In this document: positions 25,339 through 33,122 of the stretch, in pieces
Numbering within the stretch: the first letter of the stretch is position 1
How the letters are laid out: each line of letters begins with the position of its first letter
Source: CAJCJE01 sp963818685
Lineage (GTDB): Bacteria; Actinomycetota; Actinomycetes; Mycobacteriales; Pseudonocardiaceae
Reading direction: 5' to 3'
Length of the DNA stretch: 64,000 bases
NCBI GenBank assembly: GCA_963818685.1
Contig: CAWFTJ010000012.1
Coordinates: 22,324-86,323 of the forward strand
Position numbers and translations under genes: made by a program
The notes under the pieces: model-generated
Databases searched by the model: none
The model's input: the letters and a program-made list of their open reading frames with translations, nothing else
What the model was told of the DNA's origin: nothing

Positions 25339-26316
25339 CTACTGCTCGGCCAGCCAGCCCGCGGCCTCGACCGCCCAGTAGGTCAGGATGATGTCCGCGC
25401 CGGCACGCCGGATCGCGGTCAGCATCTCCATGATCGTGCGGTCGCGGTCCAGCCAGCCGCGTGCGGCGGCCGCCTCGACCATCGCGTACTCGCCGGAAAC
25501 CTGGTACGCGGCAACCGGAACCGGGCTCATCTCCGCGACCGCGCGCAACACGTCCAGATAGGCGAGCGCGGGCTTGACCATGACCGCGTCCGCTCCCTCG
25601 TCGAGATCCAACTCGACCTCGCGGAGCGCCTCGGTCAGGTTCGCCGGGTCCTGCTGGTAGGTCTTGCGGTCGCCCTGCAACGCGGACTCGACCGCATCGC
25701 GGAACGGGCCGAAGAACGCGCTCGCGTACTTGGCCGAGTAGGCGAGGATGCCCGCGTCGGTGTGGCCGGCATCGTCGAGCGCGGCGCGGATGACGCCGAT
25801 CTGGCCGTCCATCATGCCGCTCGGCCCGAGCCAGTGCGCGCCCGCCTCAACCTGCGCTAGCGCCATTTCCGCATACACCGCAAGGGTTTTGTCGTTGTCC
25901 ACCCGGCCGTCGGCGGTCAACACGCCGCAGTGGCCGTGGTCGGTGAACTCGTCGAGGCACGTGTCCGCCATCAGCACCGTGTCGTCGCCGAGTTCGGCAC
26001 GCAGGTCGCGCAGGGCGACGTTGAGCACCCCGTTCGGGTCGATCGCGCCGGAGCCGGCCGCGTCCCGCGTCTTCGGCACACCGAAGATCATCAGGCCGCC
26101 GACGCCGGCACGGACCGCCTCGACCGCGGCTTTGCGCAGCGAGTCGCGGGTGTGCTGGAGCACGCCGGGCATGGAGTCGATCGAGATCGGCTCGGTGAGC
26201 CCTTCCTTGATGAACATGGGCAGCACCAACTGGCGCGGCCGGATCGTGGTTTCGCTGACCAGTCGCCGAACCGCCGCCGTGGTACGCAACCGGCGCGGCC
26301 GATGAGTCGGAAACAC
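25339..26316 (-). CDS. hemB: Porphobilinogen synthase (delta-aminolevulinate dehydratase)
   Basis: 325 residues. The zinc-site cysteines are in DTCLDEFTDHGHCG (Cys120, Cys130). The two active-site lysines lie in AYSAKYASAF and MVKPALAYLD. The enzyme condenses two aminolevulinates to porphobilinogen. The GTG at 26316 is preceded by AAGGAGGACGTT, a strong ribosome site; the longer frame is rejected. In mycobacteria hemB follows hemD directly; here the methyltransferase-TetR pair lies between them on the opposite strand, so hemB needs its own promoter. Confidence 0.95.
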   Translation of the reverse strand: MFPTHRPRRLRTTAAVRRLVSETTIRPRQLVLPMFIKEGLTEPISIDSMPGVLQHTRDSLRKAAVEAVRAGVGGLMIFGVPKTRDAAGSGAIDPNGVLNVALRDLRAELGDDTVLMADTCLDEFTDHGHCGVLTADGRVDNDKTLAVYAEMALAQVEAGAHWLGPSGMMDGQIGVIRAALDDAGHTDAGILAYSAKYASAFFGPFRDAVESALQGDRKTYQQDPANLTEALREVELDLDEGADAVMVKPALAYLDVLRAVAEMSPVPVAAYQVSGEYAMVEAAAARGWLDRDRTIMEMLTAIRRAGADIILTYWAVEAAGWLAEQ

Positions 26317-26440
26317 AACGTCCTCCTTACCAAGGCTTCCGGCAACCCGAAAACCATTCACCACAAGCAGGCTAACTCAAGTCCGACAAGACGATGGTGC
26401 CAGTGGGTGCGAAGAGTGCCCTGGGGCCCTGTTCCTCCAG

Positions 26441-26469
26441 TTGACACGGAACCTACCGCGAGACACTAT
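26441..26469 (+). promoter_or_regulatory. Putative promoter of methyltransferase-TetR operon
   Basis: A perfect TTGACA (26441-26446) is followed, after 17 bp, by CACTAT (26464-26469), which matches three of six positions of TATAAT. The start of the palindromic operator overlaps this -10 element, so bound repressor would block RNA polymerase. Inference from sequence only. Confidence 0.5.
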
Positions 26470-26497
26470 GAACACATGTTCATGAACAGATGTTCAT
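26468..26497. promoter_or_regulatory. Twin palindromic operator for TetR regulator
   Basis: Two 16-bp sites, ATGAACACATGTTCAT (26468-26483) and ATGAACAGATGTTCAT (26482-26497), overlap by 2 bp. Each is a perfect 7-bp inverted repeat with a 2-bp spacer (CA and GA). The pair covers the -10 to start region of the operon that ends in tetR. The arrangement suggests cooperative binding of two TetR dimers and negative autoregulation. Confidence 0.75.
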
Positions 26498-26510
26498 AAT
26501 GGGAGGTTCG

Positions 26511-27344
26511 ATGACCGGCATCGTCAACACCGCGCAGGCGCAGGCGTGGAACGGGTATGAGGGTGAGCACTGGGCCGCCCACTACGACCGCTATGACGCG
26601 GTGAACGACGGATTCAACGAGGCATTGCTCGACGCGGCCACGATCAGCGAGCACGCTCGGGTGCTCGACCTGGGCTGCGGAAACGGCCAGTTGACCCGTG
26701 CTGCGGCCCGCCGGGCCCGATTCGGTCAGGTCACCGGGATCGACCTGTCCGATCCGATGCTCGCCAGGGCACGTGAGCGTGCGAAGGCCGAGACCGTGCC
26801 CAACGTGTCGTTCGAGCGCGGCGACGTGCAGGTGTACCCCTTCCGGGACGGCTCGTTCGATGTCGCGCTCAGCAGGTTCGGGGTCATGTTCTTCGCCGAC
26901 CCGGTCGCCGCCTTCGCCAACGTCGGCCGTGCGCTGCGGCCCGGCGGCCGACTCGCGTTCCTGGGCATGACCGCACTGTCCGGGACCGACCTCGGCACGG
27001 TTTTCGACGCGATGGCACCCCATCTGCCACGCCCGACCGGGCCGGACGGGACCGGTCCCACCTCGTTCGCGGACCCCGCTCGCACCCGATCCGTGCTGGC
27101 CGACGCCGGGTTCCGGGACATTGCCTGCACCCGCGTCGAGGCCGACCAGATCTGGGGTCGCGACGTCGCCGATGCCGCCGAGTTCATCACCGGCTGGGGA
27201 CCGGTGAAGTTCCATCTCCACCAGGCCACTCCGGACGACGCGGCGCGCGCGGTGGACGCTCTCACCGCCGCGCTGCGACGTTTCGCCGAGCCGGGGGCCG
27301 TTCGCCTGCGCGGAACCGCGTGGCTGGTGACAGCTCTACGATGA
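26511..27344 (+). CDS. Class I SAM-dependent methyltransferase
   Basis: 277 residues. Motif I VLDLGCGNGQLTRAA, motif II GIDLSDPMLARAR, then RGDVQVYPFRDGSFDV and the post-motif LRPGGRLAF give a Methyltransf_11/25 Rossmann domain over about 45-165. The C-terminal part may cap the substrate site. The ATG at 26511 follows GGGAGG. It is controlled by the TetR encoded 7 bp downstream and the twin operator upstream. The pairing suggests methylation of a small toxic or signalling molecule that is also the TetR ligand; substrate unknown. Confidence 0.85.
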   Translation: MTGIVNTAQAQAWNGYEGEHWAAHYDRYDAVNDGFNEALLDAATISEHARVLDLGCGNGQLTRAAARRARFGQVTGIDLSDPMLARARERAKAETVPNVSFERGDVQVYPFRDGSFDVALSRFGVMFFADPVAAFANVGRALRPGGRLAFLGMTALSGTDLGTVFDAMAPHLPRPTGPDGTGPTSFADPARTRSVLADAGFRDIACTRVEADQIWGRDVADAAEFITGWGPVKFHLHQATPDDAARAVDALTAALRRFAEPGAVRLRGTAWLVTALR

Positions 27345-27351
27345 CCCCTTG

Positions 27352-27963
27352 ATGGCACCGAGAAAAGCGGCGGCGCTGCGCGGCGACGCAGACGGGCGAA
27401 GCCTGCGCGAGCATCTGATCGCCACCGCCGAACGCATGATCTCCGACCAGGGCACGGCCACGCTCACCGTGCGTGCGATCGCCCGCGAGGCGGGCGTGGC
27501 CGACGGCGTGCTGTACAACCACTTCGCCGACAAGGAAGAACTGCTGGCGCACGCGCTGCACGCGTATGTTCGGACGGTCGAACGGGGTCTTGGCGTGCTT
27601 CCCGAGCCCGGTGCCAGCACCGTTGAGGCCAACCTGCGTGCTCACCTCGCCTATGGCCTTGCCCTGCACAAGGCGATCCTGCCCGCGTTCGCCGGGCTGC
27701 TCGCGCAACCCGCCGTGCTCGCCAGGTTCGCCGGACTTGGCGAGCACGGCGGAAACTGGCGTGACCACCTGCTCGGTTACCTGCGTGCCGAACAGAACCT
27801 GGGACGGCTCGCGGCGGACGCCCAGGTGGACGCCGCCGCAGCGATGATCGTCGGCGTCTGCCACGAGGTCGTGCTGTCCGCGTTGTTCCCACCCAATGGC
27901 TCCTCGCCAGGCACAGTCGCGGTCGAGTCCGTCGTCACCACCGTGCTCAACGGCATCGCCTGA
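27352..27963 (+). CDS. TetR family transcriptional regulator
   Basis: 203 residues. N-terminal TetR_N domain: LIATAERMISDQGTATLTVR and AIAREAGVADGVLYNHFADK, with the recognition helix in the latter. The C-terminal ligand domain is helical with no specific family seen. It lies 7 bp after the methyltransferase gene, with a possible TTG start one codon earlier. The overlapping twin palindromes 870 bp upstream are the obvious target, making this an autoregulated two-gene unit. It ends in a convergent region with a hairpin and two DnaA-box-like sites. Confidence 0.9.
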   Translation: MAPRKAAALRGDADGRSLREHLIATAERMISDQGTATLTVRAIAREAGVADGVLYNHFADKEELLAHALHAYVRTVERGLGVLPEPGASTVEANLRAHLAYGLALHKAILPAFAGLLAQPAVLARFAGLGEHGGNWRDHLLGYLRAEQNLGRLAADAQVDAAAAMIVGVCHEVVLSALFPPNGSSPGTVAVESVVTTVLNGIA

Positions 27964-27969
27964 TCCGAA

Positions 27970-28010
27970 CAGGCGCGAAAGTCGCCGACTGTGGACAACT
28001 ATCGCGCCTG
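27970..28010. terminator. Bidirectional terminator-like hairpin between tetR and hemD
   Basis: CAGGCGCGA (27970-27978) and TCGCGCCTG (28002-28010) are perfect 9-bp arms with a 23-nt loop between two convergent genes. There is no T tract on either side, as is common in GC-rich actinobacteria. The same segment contains a DnaA-box-like site in its loop and another just outside. Confidence 0.5.
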
Positions 28011-28017
28011 TGGACAA
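27990..28017. other. Pair of DnaA-box-like sites (site A)
   Basis: TGTGGACAA occurs at 27990-27998 and again at 28009-28017, same orientation, 10 bp apart. The reverse complement TTGTCCACA equals the actinobacterial DnaA box consensus. They lie between the convergent tetR and hemD genes. Confidence 0.5.
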
Positions 28018-28032
28018 CCCGAGAGCGAGGGC

Positions 28033-29562
28033 TCAGCGGCGGGCGCGCTTGGTCTTGCGCGGGGGCGGCAGCGCACCTTCTGCACGCAACCGCGCCGCGT
28101 GCGCGGCGAGCGCGTCGACAAGGCTCGGCACGGACGCGTCCTCCGGCTGCACGTCGACCCGCAGGCCGAACTCGTGCGCGGTCTCCGCCGTCTTCGGGCC
28201 GATGCACGCGACCAGCGTCCTGGTGTGCGGCTTGCCCGCGATGCCAACCAGGTTCCGCACTGTCGAGGACGACGTGAAGCACACAGCGTCGAACCCGCCG
28301 GACTTGATCATCTCACGGGTGTCCGCGGGCGGCGGGGCCGCGCGCACGGTCCGGTACGCGGTCACGTCGTCGATCTCCCAGCCTCGATCACGCAGGCCGG
28401 CGGCCAACGTCTCCGTTGCGATGTCGGCGCGCGGCAGCAGCACGCGGTCCACCGGGTCGAGGATGTCGTCGTGCGGCGGGAAGTCCGCGAGCAGACCCTC
28501 GCTGGACTGCTCGCCGGAGGGCACCAGCTCGGGGATGATGCCGAACGAGCGCACCTTGGCCGCGGTCGACTCACCGACACAGGCGATCTTCACGCCGGAG
28601 AACGCGCGCGCGTCAAGACCGAACTCGCGGAACTTCTCCCAGACCGCGCGAACAGCGTTCGTCGAGGTGAACACGACCCACTGGTAGCGGCCGTCGACGA
28701 GGCCCTTGACCGAGCGCTCCATCTGCGCGGGGCTGCGCGGCGGCTCGACCGAGATGGTCGGCACCTCGACCGGGATGGCGCCGTGCGAGCGCAGCTTCAC
28801 GCTCATCTCGATGGCCTGGTCCTTGGTCCTTGGCACCAGCACCTTCCAGCCGTACAGCGCGCGCGACTCCCACCAGGACAGCTTCGCCCTGTTCCCGGCC
28901 GCCGCACCGACCGTGACGATCAGGTTCCCGGCCAGCTCGCCGGCGTCGGCGGCGAGCGAGGCGAGGGTGGTGTCGACGGTGCGCTGGCCGTTGCCGGTGC
29001 CGTCCGCGGTCACCGCGACCGCGGTCGCGGACGCCATGCCGTTCTCGACGAGGCAGGACGCGGCCTCGGCGAGGTGTCCGCCGGTGGCGTGCAGGACGAG
29101 GGTGCCGGGGGCGGCGGCAAGGCCGGCCCAGTCGATCTCGCCGCGCACGTCGACCTCGGTGTGCACGGCACCGAGCGCGACACCCGCGTAGGCGGGCACC
29201 GCGGTACCGGCGGGCACGCCGGGCACGACGTCGAAGGCGATGCTGCTCTTGGCGACGGCCTGGGCCTCGCGCACGACCGCGTCCAGCGTGAGCGGGTCAC
29301 CCGCCACCAGCCGGACAACGGACCTGCCGGCCTTGGCCTCGTTCACCAGGTCTTTCGCCACGTCGGCCGGGTCGCCGACGGCGGGACGCAGCTCCACCTC
29401 CTCGCCGATGAGCGCGAGAACGGCGGACGGGACATCCGGATCGGTCACCACGAGTTCGGCATGTGTGATCAACTCGTTGGCCCGAACGGTGAGCAACCCG
29501 GTGTCGCCGGGGCCGGAGCCCACAAAAGCGATCCGCCCGGGGGCCTTACGTGCGCGGGTCAT
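28033..29562 (-). CDS. hemD: Bifunctional-type uroporphyrinogen-III methyltransferase/synthase (CobA-HemD fusion)
   Basis: 509 residues. The N-terminal domain (about 8-240) is a CobA/SUMT fold beginning IAFVGSGPGDTGLLT with a later GVPAGTAVPAYAGV. Its second motif reads RLVAGDPLT rather than the GGDPF-type of active SUMT, so methyltransferase activity is uncertain. The C-terminal domain (about 250-490) is uroporphyrinogen-III synthase, with WVVFTSTNAVRAV and CFTSSSTVRNLVG. The tail is basic. The start at 29562 has GGAGAG 7-8 nt upstream; an ATG at 29577 is the alternative. Operon: rex-hemA-hemC-hemD. Confidence 0.9.
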   Translation of the reverse strand: MTRARKAPGRIAFVGSGPGDTGLLTVRANELITHAELVVTDPDVPSAVLALIGEEVELRPAVGDPADVAKDLVNEAKAGRSVVRLVAGDPLTLDAVVREAQAVAKSSIAFDVVPGVPAGTAVPAYAGVALGAVHTEVDVRGEIDWAGLAAAPGTLVLHATGGHLAEAASCLVENGMASATAVAVTADGTGNGQRTVDTTLASLAADAGELAGNLIVTVGAAAGNRAKLSWWESRALYGWKVLVPRTKDQAIEMSVKLRSHGAIPVEVPTISVEPPRSPAQMERSVKGLVDGRYQWVVFTSTNAVRAVWEKFREFGLDARAFSGVKIACVGESTAAKVRSFGIIPELVPSGEQSSEGLLADFPPHDDILDPVDRVLLPRADIATETLAAGLRDRGWEIDDVTAYRTVRAAPPPADTREMIKSGGFDAVCFTSSSTVRNLVGIAGKPHTRTLVACIGPKTAETAHEFGLRVDVQPEDASVPSLVDALAAHAARLRAEGALPPPRKTKRARR

Positions 29563-29581
29563 CTGGGCACTCTCCATCAAA

Positions 29582-30586
29582 CTATGCCTCCGGGCCGGAC
29601 AGCACTGCGGCCCCGAGATCGAGCAGCTCGGCGGCCAATTCACGGCCGAGTTCGTCTGCGTTGGTCAGGTCAGATACGGCGGAAGCACGGAGGATCTCGT
29701 TCTGCGGGGTGGCGGCGACGCCACGCAGCGACAGTCGGAGAACGATCCGTTCTCCACCCGCGCCGTCGGCCATCACATCCTCCACGACTTCGGCCAATGC
29801 TCCAACTGGCGCGCTGCAACCGGCTTCGAGCGCGGCAAGCATCGCTCGTTCCGCGGTTACCGCGGCCCTTGTTCCTTCATCGTCAAGCGTGGCCCTGAGC
29901 AGGTGTTCGACGTCCATGTCGGACACCCGGCACTCCAGCGCGAGCGCGCCCTGGGCCGGGGCGGGCAGCATCTGGATCGGGTCAAGCACCTCGGTGATCT
30001 CGTCGGTCCGACCGAGCCGCGCCACGCCGGCCTTGGCCACCACGACCCCGTCGAGTTCGCCGTCGGTCACCTTGCGAATCCGGCTGTCTACATTGCCGCG
30101 AATCGGCACGATTTCCAAACCGAGACCCAGCGCGGCCAGTTGCGCGGCCCGTCGAGCGGCGCCGGTGCCGACGCGCGAACCGGACGGCAGCTCACCGAGG
30201 GTGAGGCCGTCGCGGGCGATCAGCACGTCCCTCGGGTCCTCCCGCTCGGGCACGGCCGCCAGGACAAGGCGCGGATCGGGCGCGGTGGGCAGGTCCTTGT
30301 AGGAGTGCACGGCGATGTCGACCTCGCCGGCGGCGAGCGCGTCGCGCAGGGCCGAGGTGAACACGCCGACGCCGAGTTCGGCGACGGGCGCGCCGGAGCG
30401 GTCACCGATCGTGGACACGGTGATGATCTCCACGCTGGCGCCATCGGCCTCAAGCCGGTCGGCCATCAACCGGGTCTGCGCAAGGGCGAGCGCGCTGCCT
30501 CGGGTACCGATCCGCAGCGTCCGGCCGACCAGGGTCCGACCGGGGGGCATGTCCGCCTCCTCGCCGCCGCGTTGGGCTTGTGTCAC
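29582..30586 (-). CDS. hemC: Hydroxymethylbilane synthase (porphobilinogen deaminase)
   Basis: 334 residues. N-terminal LRIGTRGSALALAQT, and the dipyrromethane-cofactor cysteine in AALEAGCSAPVGA. The enzyme polymerises four porphobilinogens into the linear tetrapyrrole used by HemD. The GTG at 30586 overlaps the hemA stop (GTGA). A second start, ATG 12 codons in (MPPGRTLVG), is possible. Confidence 0.95.
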   Translation of the reverse strand: MTQAQRGGEEADMPPGRTLVGRTLRIGTRGSALALAQTRLMADRLEADGASVEIITVSTIGDRSGAPVAELGVGVFTSALRDALAAGEVDIAVHSYKDLPTAPDPRLVLAAVPEREDPRDVLIARDGLTLGELPSGSRVGTGAARRAAQLAALGLGLEIVPIRGNVDSRIRKVTDGELDGVVVAKAGVARLGRTDEITEVLDPIQMLPAPAQGALALECRVSDMDVEHLLRATLDDEGTRAAVTAERAMLAALEAGCSAPVGALAEVVEDVMADGAGGERIVLRLSLRGVAATPQNEILRASAVSDLTNADELGRELAAELLDLGAAVLSGPEA

Positions 30587-31965
30587 GCTGGTGCCTCTCC
30601 ATCAAGCTTGGCCAGGTTGGCCGCGAGGCTCGCGCCGTCCAGGCTGAGCCCTTCGACGGTCGCTGCCGCGCTGACCACGGCCGCCGTCTTGGGATCGAGT
30701 TCGAACAGTTCGCGAAGGGCGTCTGCGTAGCTGGCGCCGCCTGGGGCGGACGCGAGCTGCTTGACCCGCACGGTCGGCGTGTGCAGCAGCTTGTCCACCA
30801 CGCGGCGCACGGTCTTGGCGAGTTCGCCGCGCACCTGTTCGTCGAGTTCGGGGAGCCGGGAGTCGAGCCGGAGCAGTTCGGCGTCGACCACCTCGGCTGC
30901 GCGCCTGCGCAGCGCGGTGACGGTCGGCGTGACCTCGGCGGAGCGTTGCGCGGCGAGGTAGCCGCGCACCTCCTCGGCGAGGATCGCGCCGGCCCGGTGC
31001 GTGGTCCTGCCGGTCGGCGCGTCGGCCAGCCGGTCGCGCAGGGTCTCCAGGTCGACGACGGTGACCCCGGGCAGGTCGGCGACGGCCGCGTCCACGTCCC
31101 TCGGCAGGCCGAGGTCGCACACGACCAGCGGACGACCGGGGGCTCGCCCGACAAGGCCGCGTGCCACGGTCTCGGCGTGCACGACCACGTCGAGCGAGCC
31201 GGTGCAGGCGAGCAGCAGGTCCGCTTCGGCGACGTGCGCGGCCAGGTTGTCAAGGCCGATGGCGCGCGCCGGCACACCCTCCTCGGTGAGCGACGCGGCG
31301 AGTCGGGTGCCGTTGGCCTGCGTGCGGTTGGCGATCACCATGTCGCCGATGCCGGCCCTACGCAGCGAGGCCGCGGCCAACCCACCCATCGAGCCAGCGC
31401 CGACGACAAGGGCGCGACGGCCGGCGAGGTCGCCGAGCACGCGTTGCGCGTCGTTGAGCGCCTCGGTCACGACCGAGGCGCCGGCCGCGTCGATGTCGGT
31501 TTCCGCGTGCACGCGCTTGCCGACCCGCAGTGCGTGCTGGATCAGCTCGTGCAGGGTGCGCCCGACGGTACCGGCCGCGTCGGCGGCGGCGTACGCGCCA
31601 CGCAGTTGGCCGAGGATCTGCGGCTCCCCGACGACCATCGAGTCAAGGCCCGCTGCCACCGAGAACAGGTGTTCGACGGCGGCGGCCGCGTAGTGCACGT
31701 AGAGCTTCTCGCACAGCACCACCGTGTCCTCGCCGGACTCGCGGGCCAGCACGGTGGACAGGTCGGATACGCCGCCGTGGAAGGTCTCGACGACCGCGTA
31801 GACCTCGACCCGGTTGCAGGTCGAGAGCAGCAGCACCTCGTTGACGTGGGCGCAGCCGAGCAACTCGTGCAGAACCTTGGCGGTGTCCGCGGTCGACACG
31901 CTGGCGCGCTCAAGGTCGCGCACGCCAGCACTGCGGTGCGACATACCGACGACGAGCACGTTCAT
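30583..31965 (-). CDS. hemA: Glutamyl-tRNA reductase
   Basis: 460 residues. The catalytic Cys50 is in LSTCNRVEVYAV; the NADPH domain has VVGAGSMGGLAAASLRRAG; the C-terminal helical dimerisation domain follows. It reduces Glu-tRNA to glutamate-1-semialdehyde, the committed step of the C5 heme pathway; HemL acts next. The ATG overlaps the rex stop (ATGA), so hemA expression is tied to Rex redox control. Confidence 0.95.
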   Translation of the reverse strand: MNVLVVGMSHRSAGVRDLERASVSTADTAKVLHELLGCAHVNEVLLLSTCNRVEVYAVVETFHGGVSDLSTVLARESGEDTVVLCEKLYVHYAAAAVEHLFSVAAGLDSMVVGEPQILGQLRGAYAAADAAGTVGRTLHELIQHALRVGKRVHAETDIDAAGASVVTEALNDAQRVLGDLAGRRALVVGAGSMGGLAAASLRRAGIGDMVIANRTQANGTRLAASLTEEGVPARAIGLDNLAAHVAEADLLLACTGSLDVVVHAETVARGLVGRAPGRPLVVCDLGLPRDVDAAVADLPGVTVVDLETLRDRLADAPTGRTTHRAGAILAEEVRGYLAAQRSAEVTPTVTALRRRAAEVVDAELLRLDSRLPELDEQVRGELAKTVRRVVDKLLHTPTVRVKQLASAPGGASYADALRELFELDPKTAAVVSAAATVEGLSLDGASLAANLAKLDGEAPA

Positions 31966-32912
31966 CGGCGGATCACCATCCCGTTCACCCCGGTCCCGTT
32001 CACCCCAGTCGCGTCCGACCCGTTGACCGGGTCGGGTGCCGCGCCGTCCACTGTCCTGTTCCTGGTCCGCTCGGCTACGCGATCGGCCCGGTGCGCACCA
32101 CCCCTGCGGGTCGCCTGCGTCGGCAGGGCTCCGTCCGGGGTCGCTCCGGTCGCCGCTGCGGCGTCCTCGGCAGCCTCGTCTGCCCGGCGCGCGACGTGGA
32201 AGGACAAGATCTGCATCTCGACCGCGAGATCGACCTTGCGAACCTCAACATCGTCAGGCACCTGGAGAACAACGGGTGCGAAATTAAGAATGCATCGGAC
32301 GCCCGCAGATACCAAACGATCGCAGACCAACTGCGCGGCCGAGGGGGGCGTCGCGACGACCCCGATGGACACCCCTCGCTCGGCGCAGATGCGCCCGATG
32401 TCGTCGATATGGTCGACCGGAATCCCCCCAACTGGCACACCAATCAGGTCTTCCTCGACATCGAACAGGGCCGACACCGGGAAGCCCCTGCTGCGGAAGC
32501 CCGCGTAGTTGGCCAGGGCGTGACCAAGATTACCTATTCCGACCACGGCGACGCTGTGCTTGCGGGTCAGTCCGAGGATGCGTTCGATCTCCTCGATGAG
32601 CACCGCGACCTCGTAGCCGACTCCCCGCGTGCCGTACGAGCCGACGTAGGAGAGGTCCTTGCGCAGCTTCGCCGAGTTGACCCCGGCGGCCGTCGACAGC
32701 TCCTCGCTGGAGATGGTGCCGACGCCTTGTTCGGCAAGGCCGGAAAGAACCCGGAGATAGACCGCGAGCCGTGCCACGGCGGCCTCGGGAATGACTCGCG
32801 CACGATCGCGCACGGGTTCCCCATCGGGACCGACCGCGGGTATCGGCTCGGTGACCGCATCAGCCGGACGGCTGGGCGTTTCCCCGCGTCCCCGGCCTCG
32901 CTGCACCGCCAC
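31962..32912 (-). CDS. rex: Redox-sensing transcriptional repressor Rex
   Basis: 316 residues. Winged-helix DNA-binding domain with NSAKLRKDLSYVGSYGTRGV, then a Rossmann NAD(H)-binding domain with VGIGNLGHALANYAGF. Rex binds operators at low NADH/NAD ratio and releases them when NADH rises. The C-terminus has about 65 extra residues of low complexity (NGSDATGVNGTGVNG near the end) not present in Streptomyces Rex. The GTG at 32912 has GAGGAG 8 nt upstream; an ATG at 32981 is another option. A near-perfect Rex operator lies 153 bp upstream. Confidence 0.92.
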   Translation of the reverse strand: MAVQRGRGRGETPSRPADAVTEPIPAVGPDGEPVRDRARVIPEAAVARLAVYLRVLSGLAEQGVGTISSEELSTAAGVNSAKLRKDLSYVGSYGTRGVGYEVAVLIEEIERILGLTRKHSVAVVGIGNLGHALANYAGFRSRGFPVSALFDVEEDLIGVPVGGIPVDHIDDIGRICAERGVSIGVVATPPSAAQLVCDRLVSAGVRCILNFAPVVLQVPDDVEVRKVDLAVEMQILSFHVARRADEAAEDAAAATGATPDGALPTQATRRGGAHRADRVAERTRNRTVDGAAPDPVNGSDATGVNGTGVNGMVIRR

Positions 32913-33064
32913 GCCGCTGCTCCTCGCTGTTTGCGCACCCACTGCCCAGGTTGCCAGTGCCGTCCGGTTGCCAGCCAGCATCGGGCCCCCAACACCGCAA
33001 CAAACCGGAGGATGAAACAAGGCTGACCGGAACGCCGACGGCGTGACGCCAACACGGTAGCCAT

Positions 33065-33082
33065 TTGTGAACTCATGCACAA
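33065..33082. promoter_or_regulatory. Rex operator (ROP) upstream of rex-hemACD
   Basis: TTGTGAACTCATGCACAA matches the Rex consensus TTGTGAA-N4-TTCACAA at all fixed positions but one (G for T in the right half). It lies in the 210-bp gap between the molybdopterin oxidoreductase gene and rex, on the promoter side of rex. Autoregulation and redox control of heme genes, as in Streptomyces, is the natural reading. Confidence 0.85.
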
Positions 33083-33122
33083 AGTCGCCGGTCGGACCCG
33101 CACCCCACGGTCGTCCAGGTGC

